64,000 nt of DNA from Bemisia tabaci (Eukaryota; Arthropoda; Insecta; Hemiptera; Aleyrodidae), in NCBI RefSeq assembly GCF_918797505.1, contig NC_092794.1:28030218-28094217 (forward strand), in the 5' to 3' direction. The notes under the pieces are model-generated. The model did no database searches. It saw only the letters and a program-made list of their open reading frames with translations, and was not told the origin of the DNA. Positions 1-11,725 of this stretch are shown here, in pieces. A program made the translations under genes and the position numbers. Each line of letters starts with the position of its first letter. The stretch's first letter is position 1.

Positions 1-1779
1 CAAGGCCATACGAAAATTTTTGAGTCGTCAATTGTGACTGTTCCCGGAAAAAAGATCTTGGTCCACGGAGACAGATTTTCAGTGAAGCGATTGAATCAAT
101 TTTTTTCTTGCGTGGCGTAAGTCCATTGCAACATTTCAAAATTGCCGAGGACAATTCATTATTGCATGGATCATTAACTGAGATAATTCCCTGGGGTGGG
201 GGTGAAAAGTTTCCTCTTACGGCCAACTAAATGTATTATTTTCAAGGAGTCTGTCTCAGTTGTTTATCCGTAAAAAGTGAATAGCCCAAGTCAATTTTAA
301 AATTTTTCAATGAGCTTCCCTCGTAGCATACTTTGTAAAATATCTCGGGTAAAATGTGAAACTAGTATTTTTTATTAGTTTGAATGTTGAGCGTGAAAAA
401 ACCTTTTGAGAAGTCGTAAGTAAGAATTCAAGAATTTACCGTATGGAAAAATGTATGATCCAAGAAGTAAAGGGAGGTAATTTCTACTTTGTACGTGTTT
501 TTCGTATAAAAAATGCGGCACGTGCATTTATTTTTTTATTTATTTTACTTCTATTGCATGAGGTTTTTTTTCCGATGTTTTTTTTTGTAAATTTTACACG
601 TTATGTGCTAGGGTTATGCCTATTTGCAAGAAATCGATTCAGTATGCTTTTCACGAAAGATGGAAAAATTGGCTTTTGAGCTTTCGACGCAATATTTCTC
701 AGTTTGCCACAAAGAATATAAGAGCGTGCTGTTTCGTTACTATCTTTTGTCAACAGTAGGTGCCTTCGTGTTGCAAAATATATTCCAATCACGACCCTGA
801 TTTTACACTGCCGCAAGGCAACTCCCCTGATCAAGAGGAACGAACATCCGGTAGAGCTGCGTGGCTGCCAAAAGCCTTCCAAGAGCAAATAAATTGAGGA
901 AAGGGTGGAGTAGGAGTACACAATCTAAGACTATCTTAAGGAATTATTAAAAATGTAAATGGTCTCTCTGGTAAATTATTCTACTTGATGAATGCTCTAG
1001 GTTCCATTACAGGTAAATTTCCGAACAGGAAGGACGGTCTTAAGGCGAATAACAGTGCTTCTAGTAATACCCGATTGACCTTGACTCCGCCAAAAATAAA
1101 AACTTCTGATCGTACCTAGAATGCTTGTTTTAAATCTCATACGCTCGATGATTAATGAAATTAACCGTAAGCGTATTGCAGCTCGGATAATCAACGATGT
1201 GTGATAAAACTTCTCCGGTATACGACTCGCGAAAATTATACAATCACCGTATGGCAAAGCCCCCCCCCCCCCCCCTCCTCCCACATCCGACAACAACTAT
1301 GGACAACTTTCTATAGTTTTAGGAGTCCCGAGAAACTAAATAGTAGGACACAACTGTTTTAACTCCTGGGTAGCTCAAATTGCATATCACCCGATATGAG
1401 GGGAGTTTTTCACTCGTTTTTTCTCTAAACTTGAGCGTGTTTTGCAATGGGTGCATTCACTGCTGACCGATGATCGAATCAGGTATTCTATCAAATGTCA
1501 ACGCCACTGGTTACATTTTAGGGGTTCACAAAATGTTTCAATTTTTTTCGACACGGAGTCTCCACTAATTTTCTAAGTTTGATGAGAGAACATCAACATC
1601 GCACAAGCTGAGAATTTCTTTTTTAAATTATACTATTTAATGGTTTAAACATCAATTCACCTCCTGTCTAGATTTTGAATATAATATTTCATGAAACTTC
1701 AAAGGGAAAGTTCTGTTCAATTTCTAAAAATCGCCTGAAAGTGAGATAATTTTTACACAGAAGAGCTCTAACATACGTA
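1..1779. other. Gene-free AT-rich sequence
   Basis: No coding region, RNA gene or clear repeat boundary is visible. A 16-base C run lies at 1260-1275. Open frames here are short and unlike any family I know. Confidence 0.5.
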
Positions 1780-3638
1780 TTGACGGTGCAAGTCGGTAAT
1801 CACACAACTCTGTTTGCGACGCCGCAGACTTCCGGTCATACTTTATTTTTTTAACGGAAAACTACCTAACGGCAATTTTTTAAAACTGCCGTGATTTTTC
1901 TCCTCTGTGCGAAGAAAATTCTGTGTAAACTTCAAGGAACGATGGCAATGGGCCTGTTGCACCAATTTTTTTTATTGCTTTAATCGAAAGACCTAAGGCT
2001 CCTGATGTCACAGGAATTTTCCCGGAGTTTTTTGATCACCGGAAACCCCCAAAAAATCAACTTAAAAACGCCTCAGAATTTGGATTTTCAAAACGGTCGT
2101 TTCGGGTCCGCCATACTTGTGACGTGAAATGATATGACAGACCTGGTTTCTTCATCACTTACAATGTATTTTCCCGTAAGGAAATGGCAGCCGCTTTTCA
2201 AATGCAAATATCGAGTCAATCGCTAATTTTTTGATCAAAATTGAAAGCAGAAATGGATTCCTCGTACGTTTAAATGGTTAAAACCTTCATTTGATAAATA
2301 AGAACCGACGGGATAAACCCTATTTTTAAGGAAGACTGTAGTCAATGGGCGATTGTTTACATCTGCTTAGTGATAACAGACATGGACATTAGCTCAATAT
2401 TTGGCCATTTTCATGAGTTTTTACTTGTTTGTCACTATTTGAAGGTAAGTTTATTTTGTAAATCAATTGTCTAGTGTCTTAGGATCATGTTAAAAGCTGT
2501 AAAGGTATACTTTGTTACTTATTAATTCAGAACACACTCCGGCAGTCCAACGCTCAAACCTGGATGTAGCGAGTCAGTTGTTATATCTTACTATTTCACC
2601 CTTTAATGCTTCACTGAAGACACCAAAATGATAGTATCAATCATTGATGATAAAAAAAACTTACCTTTGACAATACTGATGAGATGAGGAGACCGGTATG
2701 TTTTAGCTGGAGGCAAGGAAAGTAGACGTAGGATCCTTCTTCGATTACCAGACTTTATCGATAAATTTTTCTGTATAGTGTTACATTTAAAACACACAGG
2801 ATTTTAAAATAACATAAGTTTATAAAACGTGGGAACGTTCTGAATGATATTGAGATGTTTGTTGAAGAGTTAAGAATGATTTACACGCATTGAGAGAACA
2901 TCCAGGGTTTGAGCGTTGGACTGCCGGAGTGTGTTCTGAATAAATAAGTAACAAAGTATACCTTTACAGCTTTTAACATGATCCTAAGACACTAGACAAT
3001 TGATTTACAAAATAAACTTACCTTCAAATAGTGACAAACAAGTAAAAACTCATGAAAATGACCAAATATTGAGCTAATGTCCATGTCTGTTATCACTAAG
3101 CAGATGTAAACAATCGCCCATTGACTACAGTCTTCCTTAAAAATAGGGTTTATCCCGTCGGTTCTTATTTATCAAATGAAGGTTTTAACCATTTAAACGT
3201 ACGAGGAATCCATTTCTGCTTTCAATTTTGATCAAAAAATTAGCGATTGACTCGATATTTGCATTTGAAAAGCGGCTGCCATTTCCTTACGGGAAAATAC
3301 ATTGTAAGTGATGAAGAAACCAGGTCTGTCATATCATTTCACGTCACAAGTAGTCACAAGCATAGAATCCACCAATCACAAGTATGGCGGTTGAAAAGCG
3401 ACCGTTTTGAATGGGTCGGTTCCAAAAACAGCTTTTTTTTGAGTTTGAGAGGTCATTTCAAGGTTTTTTAGTAGCGCCATCGTTCTTTTCGTGAAATTTG
3501 CCATAAGAATCAGGCATCAATTTGCAAATCCCCGCACCTTGCAACAGGCCCATTCGTTCTCCTTCATTAAAATAACACAGAGGCGGAGATTTTCAGACAC
3601 CGCAATCGAGATATGTGATTGCGGTCTTACGCTGTCGA
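1780..3638. mobile_element. 255-bp palindromic MITE split by a nested foldback element
   Basis: The two flanks, 1780-1949 and 3552-3638, are halves of one palindromic MITE with ends (T)TGACGGTGCAAGTC and TCTTACGCTGTCGA. Removing 1950-3551 plus one AT duplicate rebuilds an element of 255 bp, the same length as the uninterrupted copy at 28910-29164. The MITE therefore predates the insertion. No coding capacity. Confidence 0.8.
1950..3551. mobile_element. 1.6-kb foldback (long inverted repeat) element with GGGCCTGTTGCA ends
   Basis: The element begins GGGCCTGTTGCA and ends with the inverse TGCAACAGGCCC form. It is flanked by AT on both sides (1948-1949 and 3552-3553), a likely 2-bp target duplication. 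Arms of about 450-500 bases (roughly 2090-2570 and 2895-3410) are nearly identical in inverted orientation around a ~320-base centre. No transposase is encoded, so it must have moved in trans. A second element with the same ends is at 11111-11723. Confidence 0.8.
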
Positions 3639-4438
3639 TATCTCTCTACTACTTTAAAAAAAATTGCCAATGACTCAAAACTTTATTAAATAGAAAATAA
3701 TGAAAGTTTTGCCTACAGCCGTTTTACAGAAATTCTGAATTAACGTAAGGACGTATCAACTTTAAGTAACGGCGAAATCTCCTATGTATTGCGGTGATTA
3801 AACAATTCTGCTCCTCTTTTTTCTAACTTTTAAGAGACTGTCTCTGAACATTTCAGTGCAGAATTTTCGAAGAATATTAATCAAAGAACACAAAAATACC
3901 ACGCAAAATACTGCGCAATAACAAAGAGTATTCGACATATAGAGAAATTGAGCGTGTCAAGAAATCTGAACTGTTCCAAGAGGTTTTGCAGTTTCACCAT
4001 CGCCAAGAGTCCACTGCAAATCCCAGGAACCCCTTAATTTCGACGGTTATGCAATTGAGGCTACTAAGAGGTTGAAATAGTTGTGTCTAGCATTTTCAAT
4101 TCTTAAGGCATATGAAACTGGTGCAAACCGTCCATGTTCACATACAGTTCTTGAGACAAAAAACTAAGTTAAAAACTCTGTTACATTCAATTGGTGATTA
4201 AAGAAGAGATCTTGGTTGAAAAGATTTTTTCAAATTGAATGCACAAACTTGGTTTTAAACTGAGCAAATGCCGTTAACAATGGGATTGAACGGGATTGAG
4301 TAAATTCCCATTACTTCTCATTTTGCACCGTCTCCATGCAACGTCCGCCATTTTTTTGAATCCTAAGAGCTCCACAATGATAATATAGAGGCGGGAAATG
4401 TAGCCTTCAGTGTCCGTTCTTTTACTAGAGAAATAATA
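3639..4438. other. Gene-free stretch
   Basis: AT-rich, without coding signal, RNA gene or a repeat I can delimit. Confidence 0.45.
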
Positions 4439-4975
4439 TACAGGGTGTCTCAAAAGTCCGGACCACTCCCTCTAAAGTTTTACCTAATTCACATTTTGAA
4501 ACGAAACTTTTGAGATGCTCATGAATGGACGTGAGCCACTTTTAAGGCCCCCATAAAAGAGGAGGGTTATACGGATCCCGACTTTTAACGCGTATACACA
4601 GTATACCGCCTTGGTTTTCCTTGCTTTTTCTTTACCTTTTCCTTCCTCTTTCTTTACCTTCCACGCTTTTTTAACTGTGTTCGGATTGGAAAAGGGGAAT
4701 GAAGAAATAAGGAGGGAGTGAACCGAAAAACCCGAAGAATCGAACCGGGAACCCGATAAATGGACTATGTTATACAAAATCGCATACCTCCAAGGCTACT
4801 TTGTGGAGTCTATCACGAAAAAATCGAATTTCGTACCTTTTCACGGAAAATCCGTACCTTTTCGTACGTCCGTACCAACCTTCCGAAAGCCGTGCTTTTT
4901 CCGTACAGTAGACATCCTGCAAAATTTTTGTTTCAAACGTTGAATTAGGTAAAAATTTAGAGGAGGCAGACTGGA
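4439..4975. repeat. Degenerate element with TACAGGGTGTCTCAAAAGTC end
   Basis: The left end is TACAGGGTGTCTCAAAAGTC followed by CTCTAAAGTTTTACCTAATT. The right side carries the inverted counterpart AATTAGGTAAAAATTTAGAG near 4943-4963. Only part of the arms match, so this is probably an old foldback copy related to those at 26,244 and 40,430. Confidence 0.4.
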
Positions 4976-6476
4976 CTAAGGGAATATCCCGTGGGAAACG
5001 AAAAGATACTTGAGGAGTTGCGGTCTACACGGATTTTCCAGCCGTAAATTGGGCAACAGAGGCAAAGAGGAGACGGGCGAAGTGCGGAGGAGAAGAAGGT
5101 CCTGCTCTCCTGACCTCCATTTGATATCAGTCCCTTCACTGGTGTCGTAGCCCGCAGATTTAGTCACCTGCACCCCCTCTCGTCGCCCCGCGCCACCCCT
5201 TGGCCGCGCCGCCCCTCCCGTCGTAGTCAATGAATAAGTGTGTTTTCGTTTCCTATCAGATTACCTTCACCAAGTCCGATGCAGTTGTTGGCACCGATTC
5301 CCAACTATACTTTCGTCAAATCCCCGTCTCCCTGGAGTTGAACTCATCAAAATCGGACGCACAGACTATTTAGGCGGTGAAATATTAAAACATCGGCATA
5401 GTCTAATCAAAGCCATTCCATAAATATAATCAGATGGACATTTTTTTTCGTCAAACAGTCAGCGAGGACATGAGTGGACCCCTTCAGAAATCTGTGTCTG
5501 CAACAAAGCAATGCGAGCTTCCTCTCAGCACGTCTAGAAACAAGAAGTTCTGATATACTGATGGGTGTACTAGTGTGTACTCCCCTTCAATTTTTGAAAG
5601 GCCTTAAACATAACTTTAGTGGCAGAAAGGGGTACTTACGAAATTTTTTCATGCAATCTGACATCACACGCGCTGCCGAATCAGTATATTGCTGTCGATA
5701 ACTTAATTTTCTCGCTGACTGGTTGGTCGAACATGTCGAAGACACAAGGTGGTCTAAGCGATTTCCACCGGATTTCAAGCGGATCAGCCAGTCTTCATGT
5801 AAAAGTTTTTTACTTCAAACCAAGGTTCATTTAGCCTTTATTTTAAAGTCATATGCTTCATTCACCCTTTGGATAAAAAATGTTTCGGATTTTTCGGATT
5901 TTTTTTTTATTTTTTTTATTTTTTTTTTTTAACAAAACTACAAGGATGAGTTGCTCCATAAGTAAACCTCCGTGAATGTTATTAAATCCCTCCCCCCCCC
6001 CCCCTCCGCGAAATTTTGTAAGCACACTTATATGAACATAGTTAAATGATAACTAATAGTATGAATATATCGTTAAAGCACGAACGACGCAGAGACGCAG
6101 GGAACAATGCGTTAGGGCATGGGAAGCAAAATACGCTTCATGTGCGTCGCGGAAAATGTTAACATGTAGTTAAATCGATTGATTTTATTGGTGGCACTGA
6201 AAGGATATTACTGCATTGTTGTTGTTTGTACCCAATTCGCGATATAACGGAGAATCCCCGTGGTGACATTACGATTAGTTGCATCTGTAACAGCGGTCCC
6301 TCCTCCCGAAGTATCGAGGTCGCAATGCAGCACGTATTTATTCACTAGAATTTTGTTGTATGAAATATTGAGAGGGATTCCTTCGATTTGACCGCAAAAA
6401 CAGTCACGCGAGAGGTAGCTCGCGAATTAGGTGCAGTTTATCGCCGCTGCTCTTCTCAGCTCCCCCTCTTTTTCCG
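4976..6476. other. Gene-free stretch with a GC-rich patch and C run
   Basis: A GC-rich patch lies at about 5150-5225 and a C homopolymer at about 5990-6004. No gene or delimited element is recognised. Confidence 0.4.
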
Positions 6477-6486
6477 CGCCGCGCCG

Positions 6487-6716
6487 CACAGTGGATCGAG
6501 TCAATAGGAGAGATCGGACAAAATTTTGAAACTTTAAAAGCTTACAACTCCGTTTATACAAAATTTTGAGGTTCTAAAAGTGGCTTCGTTGGATTCCTCA
6601 TGGAATTTTCTACTGGGAGCACTCCGATTTTAAGGTAAGACGAAATAAACATCAAAATGTGCAGTTACACTCAAAACTTTTATGTTCGACCTCTCTGATT
6701 GACTCGATCCACTGTG
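6487..6716. mobile_element. 230-bp MITE with CACAGTGGATCGAGTCA inverted ends
   Basis: Perfect terminal inverted repeats CACAGTGGATCGAGTCA / TGACTCGATCCACTGTG are flanked by a 10-base direct repeat CGCCGCGCCG (6477-6486 and 6717-6726). A 9-10-bp duplication suits a Mutator-like element, but the flank is itself a 5-base repeat, so the duplication length is uncertain. Non-coding. Confidence 0.75.
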
Positions 6717-6860
6717 CGCCGCGCCGTCAACGCTTTTTTGGCTCCATCAAGCGAATATCATTTTCAGCTTTGCGACTAGCTTTTACATCCGAATCGCATT
6801 TTCTTTAAAGATGAATCCAAAGTGATAGTGAGCAAACATCGAGAAACTGAACAAAAGAGG

Positions 6861-6986
6861 CGTATCGATGAGGGCCGTTTTTGAGACCACCCTGATTGAA
6901 TTTCCTCGACTGTACGATTTTTGACTGATTTCTGACTCATCGAAGACCTGTATAATACGGAATGCATCATAATTTGGTCGGTATTG
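6861..6986. repeat. Dispersed repeat, copy 1 (pair with 59906-60016)
   Basis: About 120 bases are recognisably the same as 59906-60016, including GGCCGTTTT, TTGAATTTCCTC and AATGCATCAT..TTTGGTC in the same order. Family unknown. Confidence 0.6.
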
Positions 6987-8229
6987 GTCACTTTTAGATC
7001 TAATACTGGCCTGAACATCGGCCTGAAGGCCAATTTTGGCGGAAAATGCGGATTTTTCGGCATTCAACAGCACAACCCCAATAGGTACATGAAACTTGTT
7101 ATTTTCTTAAAATTTTCAATGAATACAGCACTGCAACAGCCGCACATGATAGAAGTGGTAGGTGTTTTTGAATAGAAAGATTACACGAATAAAGATTCCC
7201 CATTAGGTACTCCCACCTGGCCGCCTGAGCGCCAAAACCTACTGAAAATCATGTCGGTGACTAATAATGGGAGCCACATTGCTCAAAAAAACTTCACTTT
7301 TATTTTACGCCTTATTCGAGGGGACTTTATTGCTTGAATTTCTTGCAGAGTAGTCTTCGGACAGAAAACAAAAATCACGGAATTTTTCAATCAGTTACGC
7401 GCTAACTAGTTTCCCAATAAAAAGCTTAAATTTGACAAATTTGAGCAAAGTTTGACGTGGTTTCGTAGCTCAGCCGTCGGTGGCTGTCAAATTCAAGAAA
7501 ATTTGACGAAACTTAGGAAGATCTCCCATAGGTTGAAAATCTAAAGTCGTAAATAACTCGAAAGTCTCACGTCACTCTGGCAAGGCTAGTTACCTTCAGA
7601 CACGAACCGTGAACTTTATTTGGCCCAGACTGCCGCAACTTGCATTTTACGGTCGACATCCGAACACAAACACAAAGTTGCACGGAATGCACTTATGGCA
7701 GTGACATACTTTGTCCTCCGATTGCGTCTAACTTGGCAGGGCGATCCTTTCGCCGAAAATTTCCTAATTTTTCATCACTTTTTAGGGACAATTGAGAGCA
7801 CTCTCTCAAATCGACAACCGATAGCTCAGCACACTTGTAACCTTGCTATTGCGTTGCGCAATTGAGAAGGATATCGATTCACTTTCTCCGAGCAGCTATG
7901 AGTAAATGTATGAAGACAGGTCTGCTATTACACTACGTCCGGCAACAATGGTTTCTTTCGTGGTTAAAATCTTCCCACTCACCCCGTGAGGCCTTGAAAT
8001 TCCTAAGCGCAAAGAAGTCGTATTGAGGGAGGTTCGTGCTGTGTTACTTTCCCGAATACAACAGTATTCACTTGTCCAACATGGTAATAAATTTCTCTTT
8101 TTAGAGGCATTTACATTGCCGAGGTCATGGTCAAGGTTTTCTAGTTTGGGTGTTCAATATTCTGAATGTTAATTTTCGGCAGTGTGCAATACCTGTGGTC
8201 ATGTGGGAACAGCTAGGAGGGTCGAACCA
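6987..8229. other. Gene-free stretch
   Basis: No coding region or clear element boundary seen. Short frames here lack family motifs. Confidence 0.4.
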
Positions 8230-8466
8230 CACTGAGAAAAAACTATGGTTTATAAACCTATTAGTGGTAAATATGGAACACCACTAATAGTAGTACCTCT
8301 ACATATAATAATAGCACATATACCTTAGTTATGGTCTCTGTACCTTAATTAGGTACAGAGACCTTAGTATGGTTCACAGACCGAGAATCAGTAGTTTATT
8401 TACGACTATTATAGGTGTTCCATATTTACCTCTAATAGGTTTATAAACCATAGTTTTTTCTCAGTG
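8230..8466. mobile_element. Palindromic MITE with CACTGAG ends, copy 1
   Basis: This 237-bp element starts CACTGAGAAAAAACTATGG and ends with the inverse CATAGTTTTTTCTCAGTG form; most of its length folds on itself. It is flanked by CA on both sides. CACTG ends recall CACTA-type elements, but a clear 3-bp duplication is not seen. Confidence 0.8.
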
Positions 8467-8857
8467 CAGGACTCCCCTCCACCCCATTAACGAAGCGTCG
8501 GGGAGTATCGGGACCGCAAACTTCGTATTCCTTGGGGTCAATTGCGATTCTCTTTATTCTGAGAGTAAAGACAATACGAATCCATCTCTGATTGGTTCCC
8601 GTATTTTAGGCCTTCCCAGTGCCACAAACGGGAGTAAAAATTACATTTCTACCAATTTCAAAGATTATAGACTGAAATGGACTGGGGGATGGGGGGTACG
8701 GCAAGGAACACATAGAATAAGAGAGGGAACGGAGACAGGAATTCGGGAATGGGATGATCACAGATAGCAAAAAACGTCCGATTTGCGTAATATTTATTCC
8801 CGTTTGTGACATCCGTAAGCCGCGTTGTCTCAACTCTCTTCATAAGAGAGACTACCA

Positions 8858-9095
8858 CACTGAGAAAAAACTATGGCTTATAAACCTATTAGTGGTAAAT
8901 ATGGAACACCACTAATAGTAGTACCTCTACATATAATAATAGCACATATACCTTAGTTATGGTCTCTGTACCTTAATTAGGTACAGAGACCTTAGTATGG
9001 TTCACAGACCGAGAATCATTAGTTTATTTACGACTATTATAGGTGTTCCATATTTACCTCTAATAGGTTTATAAACCATAGTTTTTTTCTCAGTG
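8858..9095. mobile_element. Palindromic MITE with CACTGAG ends, copy 2
   Basis: This 238-bp copy is nearly identical to 8230-8466, 391 bases downstream in the same orientation, and again flanked by CA. Differences are a handful of substitutions and one extra T, so the two copies are young or recently homogenised. Confidence 0.8.
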
Positions 9096-9169
9096 CAGGG
9101 TCATTTACCCGTGACGACACCTTTTCCCCGAGCCTCTACGTCGATTTAGCGACTAAACTTTTTTCGGGA

Positions 9170-9190
9170 GGGGGGGGGGGGGGGGGGGGG
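9170..9190. repeat. G homopolymer, 21 bases
   Basis: Uninterrupted G run, one of the longest in the window; a second long G run lies near 9343-9357. Confidence 0.9.
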
Positions 9191-9437
9191 CGTTGTTTAA
9201 TGTTAGGGGTCAGCATTTTGGCCAGGGAAGGACTGGTTTTGCCATGGCGGTTAAAATGTCCGTGCTTTCGGACTTTGATAATTTCAAAATTCTGACGGGA
9301 ACTCCGTTTTTCAAAGTCAGATCTCTCTTTTTAATTACTCGGAGGGGGGGGGGGGGGCGGGCTTCGAGATGATTGGATTCGGATTTCCAGGTTCGACTCC
9401 CTACTTCCTCCATCCCCACGGTTCTGAACTTCTCGGA

Positions 9438-9801
9438 TAGGGATGGTCGAATATTTGGATATTCGAATATTCGATATTCGAATCATCGGCACCGAGATAA
9501 TCGCATCACATTCGAATATTCGCTTCCGAAGTATTCGAAATCGCAAATTCGAATAATTCGAATTATCGAATGATCGCATTCGAATATTCGATTAATCGCA
9601 TTCAAAAGTGTCATTTTATCTCTCACGGTTCATAAAAAATCAAAAATCGAAGCAATAATCGAAAATATTCGAATATTCGCATCCGAATTATTCGCAATCG
9701 CAAGATTCGAATTCAAATATTCGCAATAATCGCATTCGAAAAGTTTCGAATATTCGAATATTCGAATATTCGCATTCGAATTCAATATTCGTCCATCCCT
9801 A
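9438..9801. mobile_element. hAT-type MITE built of GAATATTC palindromes
   Basis: Ends TAGGGATGG and CCATCCCTA are exact inverses and are flanked by an exact 8-bp duplication TTCTCGGA (9430-9437 and 9802-9809), as expected for hAT transposons. The interior is an irregular array of ATTCGAATATTCG-like words. Non-coding. Confidence 0.85.
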
Positions 9802-9809
9802 TTCTCGGA

Positions 9810-11108
9810 CTCCCTTTATCCCCGCGGTTCAGAACATAACAGAGTAAAAAGCCTGGTAAGGTTAGGTCTGAGCTACCCTGTTAATTTCTCTCTCGCAAAT
9901 TCATAAAAAAATGTTATTAGTATATTCAGGTTCTATTCTCTGCTATCGGTACGTGGACATTTTTGACACGTTTTAGATCAACGGTTTCCAAAAATTTGAT
10001 GCGCGCACTATCACGGAGACTCGCAGATGATTCAGGTGATGGAAGTTGAAAACAGTTCTGGAATCATGACGAATTCATATCCGTGGATACTGCAGGGTAT
10101 TTAAATAAGTGTGGCGACAATGTCAGCTTTTGTCCCGCATAAATAAACGTGCTGATCATCCACTGATTGTGAGATAATTATCATAAATCCACAATTGCAA
10201 GAGAGAATTGGCCCAATAGTTACATGCTTAACTTTTTTACCCTTTCTTATCTGCACTGGAGCGTTTCCAGCTACCTACACGAAGTTCTCTGCCGGTTGGA
10301 CCTAATCAGAAACGTCGATGCGAAAATGGTCCGTCTATAAGGAGATTTTATGATAAATATACTTGAAATTTATTCATCTGACCTGCCCCGATTTTATTTT
10401 TATTTCTCACTTTCCTGGTTGATTCTCTGCAGTTAGCCATAAGATTCTGAGAGAACATGTGTATGACAGCATCTTAATGTAATTTTGGGACATTTTTTGA
10501 TGCGCTATGAATTCCCTTTTTGAAATCGATGCAGTTGATAAGAGATTATAAAATGATTCAATTCTCTGCGCATATTCTCTCAAGTTCGTCAAACAGATGA
10601 AATACAAATCGATTCTAACAATGCTAGACGAAAACACATCCACCATTTTTGATGCCGCGTATGACACATAACTGATGGAGCACGAGCAAGAAAAAACACA
10701 TCGACCACCAACCTTGCTTATCCAATTCGTCTTTTACACCGTAAAACCTCATACGTTACACCTCATATCGGCAACAGTGCCAATCATCCCAGTTGAAATT
10801 GTATGCTAACCAAGTACGTTTTATCCTTTCGCATTTAAAATATCGCGAGACATCAAACTTCATAAAAATCTGTTGCTAAATAGTCATTTACAGATTACAG
10901 TAACCATGGGTGTAGCTAGGGGGGGGGGGGGGGGCTGTCCCCCTAGCTAGAGTTTTAAATGAAAACACTATGCTCATTAAATCAGTATTTATTAAACTTT
11001 GCGTCAAGGAAACCTTAAAATCACGACAAAAAAGTGTTAGGGGGTAGGGTATCCCCTATAATTTTGGCACCACCCTAATCTGTCAGATTATGAAATGGAA
11101 ATCAATTA
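9810..11108. other. Gene-free stretch
   Basis: AT-rich. A 16-base G run at 10919-10934 is framed by TGTAGCTAGG on the left and CCCCCTAGCTAGA on the right, a small inverted motif. No gene recognised. Confidence 0.45.
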
Positions 11109-11110
11109 AT

Positions 11111-11723
11111 GGGCCTGTTGCAAACTTTTGCTAGAGCAGTATGAAGAGTTGTTTCCTATAGATAATGCCTCAAAAATCACGATGAGCGCATCGGCAAAGT
11201 CTGAAATGCACTCATAACTTCACAATCTGCGTAAGAAATTTGCGTTATTTTGAGCTTCCCGCTTCAAAAACGATACTACTGCACAGGCGAACATTTTGTT
11301 AGAGGAGTCGCTCCATCGTCGGCAATATTCATCATGGCCGACGCTTCCGCAGTTCCTCGCGTAATTCGAGGAGAGTTCAAGGTCAATTAAGGCGGGCGAG
11401 GAAAATATGAACGTAAACACGCCGATTGTTATATGGTTTAATCCTGTTCAAGTGTTATCTCGTCCCATCACACGTGTTTTGGCGGACTGGCGTCGGCCAT
11501 GATGAGTATTGTCGCCAATGGAACGACTCCTCTAACAAAATGTTCACCTGTACCGTAGTATCGTTTTCGAAGCGGGAAGCTCAAAAAACCGCAAATTTCT
11601 TACGCAGATTGTGAAGTTATGAGTGCATTTCAGACTTTGCCGATGCGCTCATCGTGATTTTTGAGGCATTATCTGTAGGAAACAACTCTTAGTTTTGCTC
11701 TAGCAAAAGTTTGCAACAGGCCC
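11111..11723. mobile_element. 613-bp foldback element, same GGGCCTGTTGCA family
   Basis: The ends match those of 1950-3551, with AT on both sides. The arms (about 11111-11400 and 11420-11723) are long inverted copies separated by only ~20-30 bases. Each arm therefore yields the same apparent peptide on opposite strands (shared motif NFLRRL), an artefact of symmetry rather than two genes. Confidence 0.75.
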
Positions 11724-11725
11724 AT

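Noticed and set aside
9390..9400. Perfect B-box-like GGTTCGACTCC
   Set aside because: No A box at the right distance and no tRNA-like fold; it lies between homopolymer runs and the hAT MITE.
11220..11614. Two similar 60-66 codon frames on opposite strands, apparently a gene pair
   Set aside because: They are mirror images produced by the inverted arms of the foldback element at 11111-11723; no start context or domain supports translation.
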